In this document: positions 1 to 6,872 of the stretch, one piece after another
Numbering within the stretch: the first letter of the stretch is position 1
Layout: each line of letters opens with the position of its first letter
Source of the DNA: Actinomycetota bacterium
GTDB lineage: Bacteria > Actinomycetota > Humimicrobiia > Humimicrobiales > Humimicrobiaceae
DNA: 10,870 nt
Direction of reading: 5' to 3'
NCBI GenBank assembly: GCA_016932375.1
Contig: JAFGDA010000106.1
Location: 1 to 10,870, forward strand
The notes under the pieces: model-generated
Told to the model about the DNA's origin: nothing
What the model saw: the letters and a program-made list of their open reading frames with translations, nothing else
Databases searched by the model: none
Made by a program: the position numbers and the translations under genes

Positions 1-932
1 CTTATGAAGAGTTCATAGATTATATGGATATTGATGCTGTCCTGGTTTTCGATAAGGTATTTGCCTGGAAATTCGAAAAAGTAGACGCTTCAAAGGGATT
101 GTACAGGGATCAATGGGGAGCTCTGGTCCATTTTACCACAAATGCACTTGGGCATTCTGTAGACTACGCAATAAAGGTTGAAAATGACATTGATAATTAC
201 ATTCCTCCGGACCCTGATGAAGAATGGAGATATGAGTCACTAAAGAAATATGTAAAAAGATGGAAAGGTGAACGCGCAATTATTGCACATGTTACAGATG
301 TATTTGATATAGCAAGGGAAAGTTTCCTTGGTGATGAATCATACTATATGTCGATGATAACTAATCCGGATCTTATCGATAGAATAAATGAGATTGTTCT
401 TGATTATAATATGCGTTACATTAAAAACCAGATAGAGTTGGGCGCAGATGTGCTGGCAATTACCGGAGATTTCGCAATTACAAAAAGCTCAATGGTATCT
501 CCGGATCATACTGCCCGTTTTCTAACTCCTGCATTGAAAAAACAGGTGGATCTGGGTCATGGACTGGGGGTACCTGTATTCAAGCATACAGATGGAAATA
601 TATGGAATATAATACAACTGCTGGTGGATACGGGTATAGATGGGCTTCACCCTATAGACCCTATGGCAGGGATGGATCTTGCAGAAGTCAGGGCAAAATA
701 TCCCGATCTGTGCCTGATGGGTAATGTGAATTGCGGGGCTACGCTAAGCTGGAAATCTCCCGGTGAAGTCAGGGAAGAAGTTAAAGAATGTATCCGCAAA
801 GCAGGTTATGGCAGCGGATATATCTGTATGTCCAGTAATTCAATCCATTCCAGTGTAAAACCAGAAAATTATGTAGCAATGGTTGAAGCAATCAGGGAAT
901 ACGGAAAAATAAACTGGCAAAACCGGGGCTGA
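1..932 (+). CDS. URO-D superfamily protein (uroporphyrinogen decarboxylase-like), 5' partial
   Basis: The frame is open from base 3 to the TGA at 930-932. The first Met codon, at base 24, has no ribosome binding site, and the residues before it (YEEFIDY) continue the family pattern, so the true start lies left of the window. About 309 residues are visible; the family is usually about 340-370. Numbered from the Met at base 24, conserved URO-D-type blocks are KHTDGN (187-192), the DTGIDGLHPIDPMAG region (202-216), LMGNVNC (231-237) and the C-terminal SSNSIHSSVKPENY stretch (270-283). The superfamily includes haem-pathway decarboxylases and corrinoid/coenzyme M methyltransferases (MtaA, CmuA). 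The Zn-binding His-x-Cys of MtaA-type methyltransferases is His-Thr-Asp here, so methyl transfer through that site is not supported. It is more likely one of the many uncharacterised URO-D-like proteins of anaerobes involved in C1 or corrinoid metabolism. Family call firm; substrate unknown. It ends 11 nt from the convergent regulator gene. Confidence 0.85.
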   Translation, partial: YEEFIDYMDIDAVLVFDKVFAWKFEKVDASKGLYRDQWGALVHFTTNALGHSVDYAIKVENDIDNYIPPDPDEEWRYESLKKYVKRWKGERAIIAHVTDVFDIARESFLGDESYYMSMITNPDLIDRINEIVLDYNMRYIKNQIELGADVLAITGDFAITKSSMVSPDHTARFLTPALKKQVDLGHGLGVPVFKHTDGNIWNIIQLLVDTGIDGLHPIDPMAGMDLAEVRAKYPDLCLMGNVNCGATLSWKSPGEVREEVKECIRKAGYGSGYICMSSNSIHSSVKPENYVAMVEAIREYGKINWQNRG

Positions 933-943
933 TAAAGAAATTC

Positions 944-1720
944 TTATGCCACAGTGATTTTTACTTTTTCACCATAATCCTTTAGATCCTTTTCTTCTAT
1001 CCCGGAATCGGTGATTATTTCATCAAACAGGTCAATGGATCCTATCTTGGTAAAACCCGTCCTGTTAAATTTGGAATGATGTGTTATTCCTATGACCTTC
1101 CTTGACGCCCCGATTATTACCTTTGTCAATTCCACTTCAAATATGTTGGGAGTCATCCAGCCGTCTTTAAGATCAATCGAGAATATCCCAAAAAAAGAAA
1201 TGTCAATCTTTATGCCTTCAAAAAACCTCAGTGCCTGGGGACCCGCAAAGAAATCATCAGGGTCTTTTTGCCATATACCCCCACAACTCATTATTTCGCC
1301 GTCAAACCTGCCGTTCCTGTTGAGATCTATAAGGGCATTAAGTATATGAGGTGCCGCGCTGATAACCTTCAATTTTTTCTTTAATGACAGTATCTTTACA
1401 AGCTCAAGGCAGGTAGTCCCGGCCTCAACAAGTATTATGTCTCCATCGGATATCCTGTTTAAGGCTTCCCTTGCTATCCTCCTTTTATCCGCAGTATTTT
1501 CCTGCATTCTCTGGGCAAGGACAGGTTCAAATGAATCCCTGTCTATTATTGTTGCACCACCGTATACTTTATTTATTAACCCTTTCTTGACCAATCTGTC
1601 AAAATCTCTTCTTACCGTAATTTCTGAAATATCGAATTCCCTGCTTACTTCCGGTATGGTTACAGTCCTCTTGTTCTTGATATAATCTATTATCCTGTTC
1701 CGTCTTGCTTCAGGTATCAT
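944..1720 (-). CDS. DeoR/GlpR-family transcriptional regulator
   Basis: The 258-residue length is normal for DeoR/GlpR regulators. Residues 1-57 form the winged helix-turn-helix: the recognition helix is in ISEITVRRDFDRL (31-43), followed by the family hallmark GLINKVYGGA (47-56). The C-terminal part (about 78-235) is the DeoR sensor domain, related to sugar-phosphate isomerases. It has the phosphate-binding DGDIILVEAGTTCLEL segment (92-107) and the typical ending SKFNRTGFTKIGSIDLFDEIITD (216-238). These proteins usually repress sugar or nucleoside catabolic operons and are released by a phosphorylated intermediate; the effector here cannot be read. The gene lies 104 nt downstream of the zinc transporter in the same direction and converges on the URO-D gene. 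No obvious target operon adjoins it. Start: ATG at 1720-1718 with only a weak upstream AGG, chosen because the HTH begins directly after it. It may be autoregulated through repeats in 1751-1780. Confidence 0.92.
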   Translation of the reverse strand: MIPEARRNRIIDYIKNKRTVTIPEVSREFDISEITVRRDFDRLVKKGLINKVYGGATIIDRDSFEPVLAQRMQENTADKRRIAREALNRISDGDIILVEAGTTCLELVKILSLKKKLKVISAAPHILNALIDLNRNGRFDGEIMSCGGIWQKDPDDFFAGPQALRFFEGIKIDISFFGIFSIDLKDGWMTPNIFEVELTKVIIGASRKVIGITHHSKFNRTGFTKIGSIDLFDEIITDSGIEEKDLKDYGEKVKITVA

Positions 1721-1750
1721 CTCATTAAAACCTGCTTTTTCTTTTTAAAA

Positions 1751-1780
1751 TTAACCTAAAACTGTTAAAATTTAGCTAAA
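1751..1780. promoter_or_regulatory. Candidate operator upstream of the DeoR-type gene
   Basis: TTTAGCTAAA at 1771-1780 is a perfect 10-bp palindrome. A related decamer, TTAACCTAAA, sits exactly 20 bp away (1751-1760), so the two copies would lie on the same face of the helix. Both fall just downstream of the candidate promoter of the regulator gene, a usual autoregulatory position. The region is very AT-rich, which weakens the case. Confidence 0.3.
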
Positions 1781-1809
1781 ATGTATTCATATTTTTTAAA
1801 GTTAATCAA
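1780..1809 (-). promoter_or_regulatory. Candidate promoter of the DeoR-type gene
   Basis: Read on the - strand, TTGATT (1809-1804) is followed after 18 bp by TACATT (1785-1780). Both hexamers are imperfect sigma-70-type matches, and the spacing is one base longer than ideal. Transcription would begin in the TTTAGCTAAA palindrome, about 50 nt before the ATG. Confidence 0.35.
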
Positions 1810-1824
1810 GATATTATCAGAAAT

Positions 1825-2646
1825 TTACATATATTTCCATAAAATTATTTTTATTTTCTTCACAAAATAGGATATGCCCAGAGCCGCAGTCAGCAGCAGG
1901 ATTATGGTCGCCCCTGGAGCAAGATCCGCGAAATACGATATTATAAGGCCTCCGATAGTGAATACTATCCCTGTTGCTATCGAGCATGCAATGAGATTCC
2001 TGATCTTGAAAGTAAACTGGCGGCATATTGTCGCAGGTATTGTAAGGAGAGCAATTATAAGGATGACTCCAACTACCCTTATCATGACAACAACGCTAAG
2101 GGCTACCATACCGAGCATGACAAGGTAAATCATCCTTACAGGTATTCCTATTGCTAATGAAAATTCCTCATCAAATGATATTGATGAAAATTCCCGGTGA
2201 AATATTGCAACCGTAATTATTATTATAAGGTCCAGCGCACCCATGATATAAAGCTCATATACCGGTACGGTCAGTATGTTGCCGAATAAATAGCTGAACA
2301 GGTCAGGTGCATATCCCGGAGCAAGGTTTAAAAACAATATTCCGAGAGCCATTCCTGCAGCCCAGAATATTCCGATAGCGGCATCCTCGTTTATTTTTGC
2401 TTTTTTTGAAAGAATCCCCATGGCCATAGCTGAAAAAAGGGTGAAAGGTATTGCAGTCATGACAGGGTCGATTCCGGCATAATAACCAAGCCCTATTCCT
2501 CCAAAAGCGGCATGCGATATCCCTCCGCTTATAAAAACTATCCTTTTAATAACAACGTAGGTCCCGACAATTCCACAGGCAATGTTAACCAGGACCGCAG
2601 CTATCAGGGCGTTCCTTATAAACTCATAGCTTAATAGATCTGTCAC
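1825..2646 (-). CDS. znuB: Zinc/manganese-type ABC transporter permease
   Basis: A 273-residue polytopic membrane protein of the ABC-3 (ZnuB/MntB/TroC) family, which forms the channel that moves Zn2+ or Mn2+ across the cytoplasmic membrane. About eight hydrophobic segments are visible. Family blocks are FISGGISHAAFGGIGLGYY (38-56), LFGNIL (120-125), the coupling-helix-type FDEEFSLAIGIPV (158-170), VGVILIIALLTIPA (192-205) and APGATIILL (243-251). The start is GTG (2646-2644), not ATG: GGGAGG lies 8 nt upstream, and the GTGA overlap with the znuC stop is a classic translational-coupling junction. It is the last gene of the znuA-znuC-znuB set. I see no hairpin-plus-T terminator in the 104 nt that follow, so some read-through into the regulator gene is possible. 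Length is normal and nothing is missing. Metal preference comes from the binding protein. Confidence 0.93.
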   Translation of the reverse strand: MTDLLSYEFIRNALIAAVLVNIACGIVGTYVVIKRIVFISGGISHAAFGGIGLGYYAGIDPVMTAIPFTLFSAMAMGILSKKAKINEDAAIGIFWAAGMALGILFLNLAPGYAPDLFSYLFGNILTVPVYELYIMGALDLIIIITVAIFHREFSSISFDEEFSLAIGIPVRMIYLVMLGMVALSVVVMIRVVGVILIIALLTIPATICRQFTFKIRNLIACSIATGIVFTIGGLIISYFADLAPGATIILLLTAALGISYFVKKIKIILWKYM

Positions 2647-3398
2647 TTTTTATGCCTCCCAAGTATCCGGTGAGGTATACCGTGAGCAACTATCTCAACT
2701 GGACACTTGTAAGCCTCTGCCAGTTTGCCAAGGCTACCTTCCTTTGGACCATGATAAAACAGTTTCCTGTTTACACAGGCAATCTTTTCCACATAAGCCG
2801 GAATGGCACCAATATCATGGGTGACGTAAACCACAGCCATTTCCTTTCTAAGCTCCAGAAGCAGTTTATATATATATTCCTGCATTTCAGGATCTATGCT
2901 GTTTAAAGGTTCATCAAGCAGGAGAAGTTTTGGATCCCTTGCTATAGCCCTTGCAATCAGGACTCTCTGAAGCTGGCCACCTGAAAGCTGGCTGATATGC
3001 CTGTCTTTCAGTTCAAACATTCCCACCTTCTTCAGGGCCTCCCCTGCAGCTGATATATCATCTTTACCAAAGCCCCCGGCAAGCTTCCTGTACCTCCCCA
3101 TCAACACAACATCAAATATGCAGGCCGGGAAGTCAAGATCTATCGTAGGATTCTGTTGAAGATAGCCAATAATGTTCCGTGATTTTCCGGGAGTCTTTCC
3201 AAATACAAGAACCTCTCCTTTCAGGGGTTTTTCAAGTCCCAGTATCAGCTCGAGTAAGGTGGTCTTACCGCCACCATTGGGCCCCATGATTGCCATTAAA
3301 TCATTGCTTTCAATCGATAGGTTTATATCTTCCAGCACAGAAATCCCGTTACGGTTAAAATAAACATTTTTTAAACTGACAATTACTTTTTTTTCCAT
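2643..3398 (-). CDS. znuC: Zinc/manganese-type ABC transporter ATP-binding protein
   Basis: A 251-residue cytoplasmic ATPase that powers the metal importer. The nucleotide-binding motifs are complete and in order: Walker A GPNGGGKTT (39-47), Q-loop QQNP (81-84), signature LSGGQLQR (138-145), Walker B LLLLDEP (158-164) and switch histidine in THD (193-195). The tail, CPVEIVAHGIPHRIL (232-246), is characteristic of ATPases of zinc/manganese importers rather than other ABC families, so this is more specific than a generic ABC call. Its ATG follows the znuA stop by 5 nt, with only a weak AGGA upstream, so translation is probably coupled. Its own TGA overlaps the GTG start of the permease by 4 nt. 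Length and motifs are normal. Confidence 0.94.
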   Translation of the reverse strand: MEKKVIVSLKNVYFNRNGISVLEDINLSIESNDLMAIMGPNGGGKTTLLELILGLEKPLKGEVLVFGKTPGKSRNIIGYLQQNPTIDLDFPACIFDVVLMGRYRKLAGGFGKDDISAAGEALKKVGMFELKDRHISQLSGGQLQRVLIARAIARDPKLLLLDEPLNSIDPEMQEYIYKLLLELRKEMAVVYVTHDIGAIPAYVEKIACVNRKLFYHGPKEGSLGKLAEAYKCPVEIVAHGIPHRILGRHKK

Positions 3399-3403
3399 GA
3401 TAA

Positions 3404-4300
3404 TTACTGTCCTGATGATTGGGCAAAAGCTTCTGCAATCTTTCTCATATTATTAATATAATCTTTTTCAAGCGGACTTACCATCACCACTTTTGCACCT
3501 GTTTCAGCAGCAATGGTCTCTGCGCTCCTTACATCAAATTCCGGGGATGCAAAAATAACCTCTACATCATTTTCAACCGCTTTTTCAACAAGCATTTTAA
3601 GTGCACCCGGAGTAGGTTCCTTCCCTTCAGTCTCAATGGCCAGCTGCTCAAGGCCGTATTCATCCGCAAAATAGGTCCATGCAGGATGTACTACCATTAT
3701 CATCCTGACTTCATTTTCCTTAAAAATCCCCTTTATGTCCCTATCAAGCTGTTCAAGTTCCCTTATATATGTCTCCATATTTGACCTGTAAGAATCTGCG
3801 TTTCCAGGATCAAAATCTATAAGGCCCTGGTAAATATTTTTAACCATTAACACGGCATTAAGCGGAGATAGCCATATATGAGGGTCGGAATATTTTAATT
3901 CTATACCCTCCGAGCAGTCAATCACTTTCATATCCTTATTCATTTCGATAACCTTATTTAGCCATACAATTTCAAAATCAATACCTGAACCTATTTTAAA
4001 AAATATATCTGCCCCGCTTACTTCCCTTAACTGGCCGGGAAGTGGTTCGTAAGTATGGGGATTGGAGCCTGGAAGCACCATGGTCGTAACCCTTATCCTG
4101 TTTCCGCCAATCTTTTTTAGGAACTCTTCCTGGGGTGGTATGCTGACTATGGCATTGACCCCATCTTCCCTACCGGTTTCATCTTCTAATCCAGCCTTAA
4201 CTTCACTATCCACACAACCGGAGAGATATAAAGCCAAAAGCAGGATTAGCAGAAACAGGGCCAAAAATATTAATATTGTCTTGATATGGATAAGGTTCAT
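3404..4300 (-). CDS. znuA: Zinc-type ABC transporter substrate-binding lipoprotein
   Basis: A 298-residue cluster A-I (ZnuA/TroA-like) metal-binding protein. The N-terminus is a long hydrophobic leader ending in the lipobox LSGC, so Cys29 is probably lipidated and holds the protein on the outer face of the membrane. Likely metal ligands are His82 (NPHTYEP), His141 (DPHIWLSP) and His205 (VVHPAWTYF). A histidine in the third position, rather than the glutamate of Mn-type PsaA proteins, favours zinc. Two departures from common patterns: there is no His-rich loop between the first two ligands, and the C-terminal Asp found in the LDPL motif of many relatives appears as Ser (VSPL, 274-277). The fourth ligand may thus be absent or replaced, as in ZnuA-type sites where water completes the shell. 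No plausible Shine-Dalgarno sequence lies at the right distance; a GGGGAG is about 16 nt upstream. An in-frame TGA precedes it, so this ATG is the only reasonable start. Confidence 0.92.
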   Translation of the reverse strand: MNLIHIKTILIFLALFLLILLLALYLSGCVDSEVKAGLEDETGREDGVNAIVSIPPQEEFLKKIGGNRIRVTTMVLPGSNPHTYEPLPGQLREVSGADIFFKIGSGIDFEIVWLNKVIEMNKDMKVIDCSEGIELKYSDPHIWLSPLNAVLMVKNIYQGLIDFDPGNADSYRSNMETYIRELEQLDRDIKGIFKENEVRMIMVVHPAWTYFADEYGLEQLAIETEGKEPTPGALKMLVEKAVENDVEVIFASPEFDVRSAETIAAETGAKVVMVSPLEKDYINNMRKIAEAFAQSSGQ

Positions 4301-4353
4301 AATTTGTAATATTTGTCTCCCCGCTCATACAACAGCATGAATTAGGCAGGCCT

Positions 4354-6222
4354 TCAGGCAATCCTTACGAATTTGTCCACCAGTAAAGGGCTGAACTGTG
4401 TTCCTGCACATCTCCTCAATTCATCGCTGGCATCTTTTTTATTGATTGGTTCCCTGTAGGTGCGTCCGACAGTCATCACGTCATAAGCATCTACAATTGA
4501 AGTAATCAGGGAATTTATGGGAATATCAACGCCTCTTAATCCCTGGGGGTAGCCGCTACCGTCCCACCACTCGTGATGGGACAGAATATCCTCGGCAATC
4601 ATGGCAATCTGGGGTGTGGATTTCGCTATGTTATAACCTATTTCAGGATGCCGTTTTATTATCTTCCATTCTTCCCTTGTAAGCTTGCCTTTCTTCATCA
4701 ATATTTTTTCAGGGACCGCTACCTTACCTATATCGTGAAGAGTGGAAAGAAGGACCAGCTCATCAAGTTTATTCTGGGGAAGACTGATTGCCTTTCCAAG
4801 TTTGAGAATAAGGACCTTTAAACGCTCGGCATGCTCTTTTGTCTCCTGGCTCTTTTCCCAGAGTATCCTCTCAAGGGAGGCTATTATGGAACTATAGGTA
4901 CTCTTTCTCTCCAGGAGCTTGTTTGTGTACATGTTATTTTCCGCTTCCCCAATCAGTTCCCTGAAATCCTGCTCCGGGTTATTTCTTGTGGCAATACCCA
5001 TGGAAATATTAAGCGGTATTTTCTGGTCCTTCGTGTTGATGCATATATTCCTGATCTTATTTGCGACCTGGTCCACTTCTTCTGTTGATGACCTTGGAAG
5101 CAATATAAAAAATTCATCACCGCCCCAGCGGGCTACTATATCCTCTTTCCTAATACAATACCTGAGTATTCTTGCAAATCTTTTAAGGAGCAGATCCCCT
5201 TCCACATATCCAAAAGTATCATTTACAACTTTTAAACCATTAAGGTCGCAAATTATAAAGTTCAAAGGCATGTGCCTGGCACGGTATACATTTTCAAGGA
5301 CCTTTTCCATATATGTCCTGTTATATAATTCTGTAAGGCTGTCATGAAATTTAAGATACCTGATTCTTTTTTCAGATTTTTTTAATTCACTTATATCGTG
5401 AAATATTTCCATCCTTGCTTTCCTGCCCCTGAAGACAATCCACCTTCCCACAGATTCCATATATACCCGGCTCCCGCTGCTTTTTAAGCCGCATATTTCG
5501 CAAACACCCGGGTAATCACTTTCCATATTACCGGTAAAAGACGTGCGATAATCAGGAGATATAAAATCCATAAGGTTTTTACTTTCCAGATAATCCGGTG
5601 TACAGTTGAAAAGTTCCATAAATGATTTGTTCACCTTAAGTATCTTCCCATTCAGGTGAAGTACCACGGCATCCATTGAAGATTCTATAAAAAGCAGGAA
5701 CTTGTCTTCTGCTTCCTTAAGGGATTCCTGGAGCATCTTTTTTTCAGTGATATCTTTTATTATTATCTTGAATCCTGTTATATTCCCATCGCCGTCCTTT
5801 ACAGGTCCGAAATAAACCTCTCCATATAATACGCTTCCGTCTTTGTGCCGTTGTGATACCTCGAAGGGGTGTGCCTCCTCTCCGGCCAGGACATCAGTAA
5901 ATACCTGTATATAATGAGGTATGTCACCGGTGCTTACAGATATTCTTTTTGTAAAATACTTACCTACCAGGTCTTCCCTTTTACATTCTGCAAAGTTTAA
6001 TATCCCGTCATTACATTCGGTAATAACGCCATTACGGCTCATGGTAAGTATCCCTATGGATGAGGTGCTGAGGATGCTTTCAAACCTGCCCTTATTTTCA
6101 ATGCAGGCTTTTTTGAGATGCTCAATTTCTTTTTCTGATTTTTCTTCTAACTGCTGTATTTTCTGATGCTGGTCTATCAGTTTTTCAATCAGCTGTGTTT
6201 TTGTTATCTTCTCTATATCCAT
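4354..6222 (-). CDS. PAS-PAS-GGDEF-HD-GYP dual c-di-GMP signalling protein
   Basis: A 622-residue soluble protein with no membrane segment. Order: N-terminal coiled coil (about 5-45), first PAS with PAC (about 46-165; ends FKIIIKDITEKK), second PAS (about 172-282), GGDEF (about 290-440), HD-GYP (about 455-622). The diguanylate cyclase motif is intact (RWGGDEF, G367-F371). It is preceded at the correct 5-residue spacing by the inhibitory-site motif RxxD (R358-D361), so product inhibition is expected. In the phosphodiesterase domain H464, LHDIGK (H496-D497), HHE (549-551) and DGSGYPQGL (554-562) are all present, so both c-di-GMP synthesis and breakdown are possible. The second PAS carries a CxxC pair (C241, C244), a possible redox or metal site. 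It starts 1 nt after the HTH gene and ends 53 nt before znuA with no terminator between, suggesting co-transcription. Which activity dominates cannot be read from sequence. Confidence 0.95.
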   Translation of the reverse strand: MDIEKITKTQLIEKLIDQHQKIQQLEEKSEKEIEHLKKACIENKGRFESILSTSSIGILTMSRNGVITECNDGILNFAECKREDLVGKYFTKRISVSTGDIPHYIQVFTDVLAGEEAHPFEVSQRHKDGSVLYGEVYFGPVKDGDGNITGFKIIIKDITEKKMLQESLKEAEDKFLLFIESSMDAVVLHLNGKILKVNKSFMELFNCTPDYLESKNLMDFISPDYRTSFTGNMESDYPGVCEICGLKSSGSRVYMESVGRWIVFRGRKARMEIFHDISELKKSEKRIRYLKFHDSLTELYNRTYMEKVLENVYRARHMPLNFIICDLNGLKVVNDTFGYVEGDLLLKRFARILRYCIRKEDIVARWGGDEFFILLPRSSTEEVDQVANKIRNICINTKDQKIPLNISMGIATRNNPEQDFRELIGEAENNMYTNKLLERKSTYSSIIASLERILWEKSQETKEHAERLKVLILKLGKAISLPQNKLDELVLLSTLHDIGKVAVPEKILMKKGKLTREEWKIIKRHPEIGYNIAKSTPQIAMIAEDILSHHEWWDGSGYPQGLRGVDIPINSLITSIVDAYDVMTVGRTYREPINKKDASDELRRCAGTQFSPLLVDKFVRIA

Positions 6223-6223
6223 T

Positions 6224-6736
6224 TCAAGACAATGGGCCCTGCTCTTTCAGGGATTCGTCATCCGTAATAATAAACTCATTGTCGATTTTTTTCAGGAATG
6301 ATTTCAGCTCCTCAACGACCAGTTTTTTTATTTTGGTCCTGAAATCTTCAAATTCTGACTGAAGATAATTTATGTCTTCCTCAAGCTCCTGCTTCCTCTT
6401 TAGAAGCTCGTCGTAATCCATCTGCAGCCTGGTAATATTTTCCTTGATTTCATTTTCCCTTTCAGAAACCTTCCACTCCGGGTAAAGTTCAGGGTTACCT
6501 TGCTCCTGCCTGTCCCCTGTGATTTCCTCCTGGATATAATTATCTTCTGTTATAGTGGTACCTGTTTCTCCAAAATCCAATAACTTTTCCATATTTTCTT
6601 CACTGATTCTTATGGCTCTACCTACCTCTAAAACAGGAATCCCTTTATTATCTATTATGTTTTTTATCTCCGTTTCGCTTATCCCAAGAATCCCCGTTGC
6701 TTCTTCGATAGTATAAAACTTTTTGGCATCGTCCAT
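6224..6736 (-). CDS. Small HTH (MerR/excisionase-type) protein with C-terminal coiled coil
   Basis: A 170-residue protein. Residues 7-54 (FYTIEEATGILGISETEIKN..., with VLEVGRAIRISEENMEKLL) match the helix-turn-helix of the MerR-like HTH_17/excisionase group, with the usual wing containing Gly-Arg and the Ile-Ser-Glu start of the last helix. Residues 55-90 are an acidic linker. Residues about 92-152 form a charged heptad-like coiled coil likely to dimerise or bind a partner. The tail is acidic. It is not an excisionase by context: no integrase is near. The ATG at 6736-6734 has AAAGG 8 nt upstream. It lies 1 nt before the GGDEF/HD-GYP gene, so the two are almost certainly made from one message, and a working partnership is a reasonable inference. 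Targets unknown. A sequence-specific regulator or a DNA/scaffold-tethering adaptor are both possible. Confidence 0.8.
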   Translation of the reverse strand: MDDAKKFYTIEEATGILGISETEIKNIIDNKGIPVLEVGRAIRISEENMEKLLDFGETGTTITEDNYIQEEITGDRQEQGNPELYPEWKVSERENEIKENITRLQMDYDELLKRKQELEEDINYLQSEFEDFRTKIKKLVVEELKSFLKKIDNEFIITDDESLKEQGPLS

Positions 6737-6790
6737 TTTACAGGCCTTTTAGTTGAAATGTTATAAAAAAGCTTTTAATTTGCTACAAAA

Positions 6791-6857
6791 TTTAAGGATT
6801 ATTATAGCATATTGATTTCACAATATATATGAATTAGCATATAAAATTATCCTTAAA
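6791..6857 (-). terminator. Nested hairpin downstream of the vWA gene
   Basis: In a message read on the - strand, TTTAAGGAT (6857-6849) pairs perfectly with ATCCTTAAA (6799-6791), followed by TTTT. Inside, ATATTG and CAATAT form a second 6-bp stem. It begins about 15 nt after the vWA stop codon and could end or stabilise that transcript. The stem is AT-rich with a long interior, so it is a weak terminator at best. It also encloses the promoter of the next gene. Confidence 0.35.
6801..6809 (-). promoter_or_regulatory. Extended -10 promoter for the HTH / c-di-GMP / znu unit
   Basis: On the - strand the sequence reads TGC-TATAAT, a perfect -10 hexamer with the extended TGn element. No good -35 lies 17 bp upstream (an AT stretch is there), which extended -10 promoters tolerate. 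The start would be about 60 nt before the ATG at 6736. It is the best promoter in the 136-nt AT-rich gap and the likely start of the five-gene unit down to 1825. Confidence 0.6.
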
Positions 6858-6872
6858 ATACATAAATTTTTT

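Noticed and set aside
3419..3784. 121-codon + strand ORF opposite znuA, and similar long ORFs opposite the GGDEF and vWA genes
   Set aside because: They are antisense to clearly conserved proteins, lack ribosome binding sites, and encode no recognisable domains.
4301..4353. Zur-type operator or separate promoter before znuA
   Set aside because: No dyad resembling known Zur boxes and no credible -35/-10 pair is visible in the 53 bp.
6224..6736. Excisionase-like HTH as a sign of a mobile element
   Set aside because: No integrase, att-like repeats or phage genes are in the window. The long coiled coil and tight linkage to a c-di-GMP gene fit a regulatory partner better.
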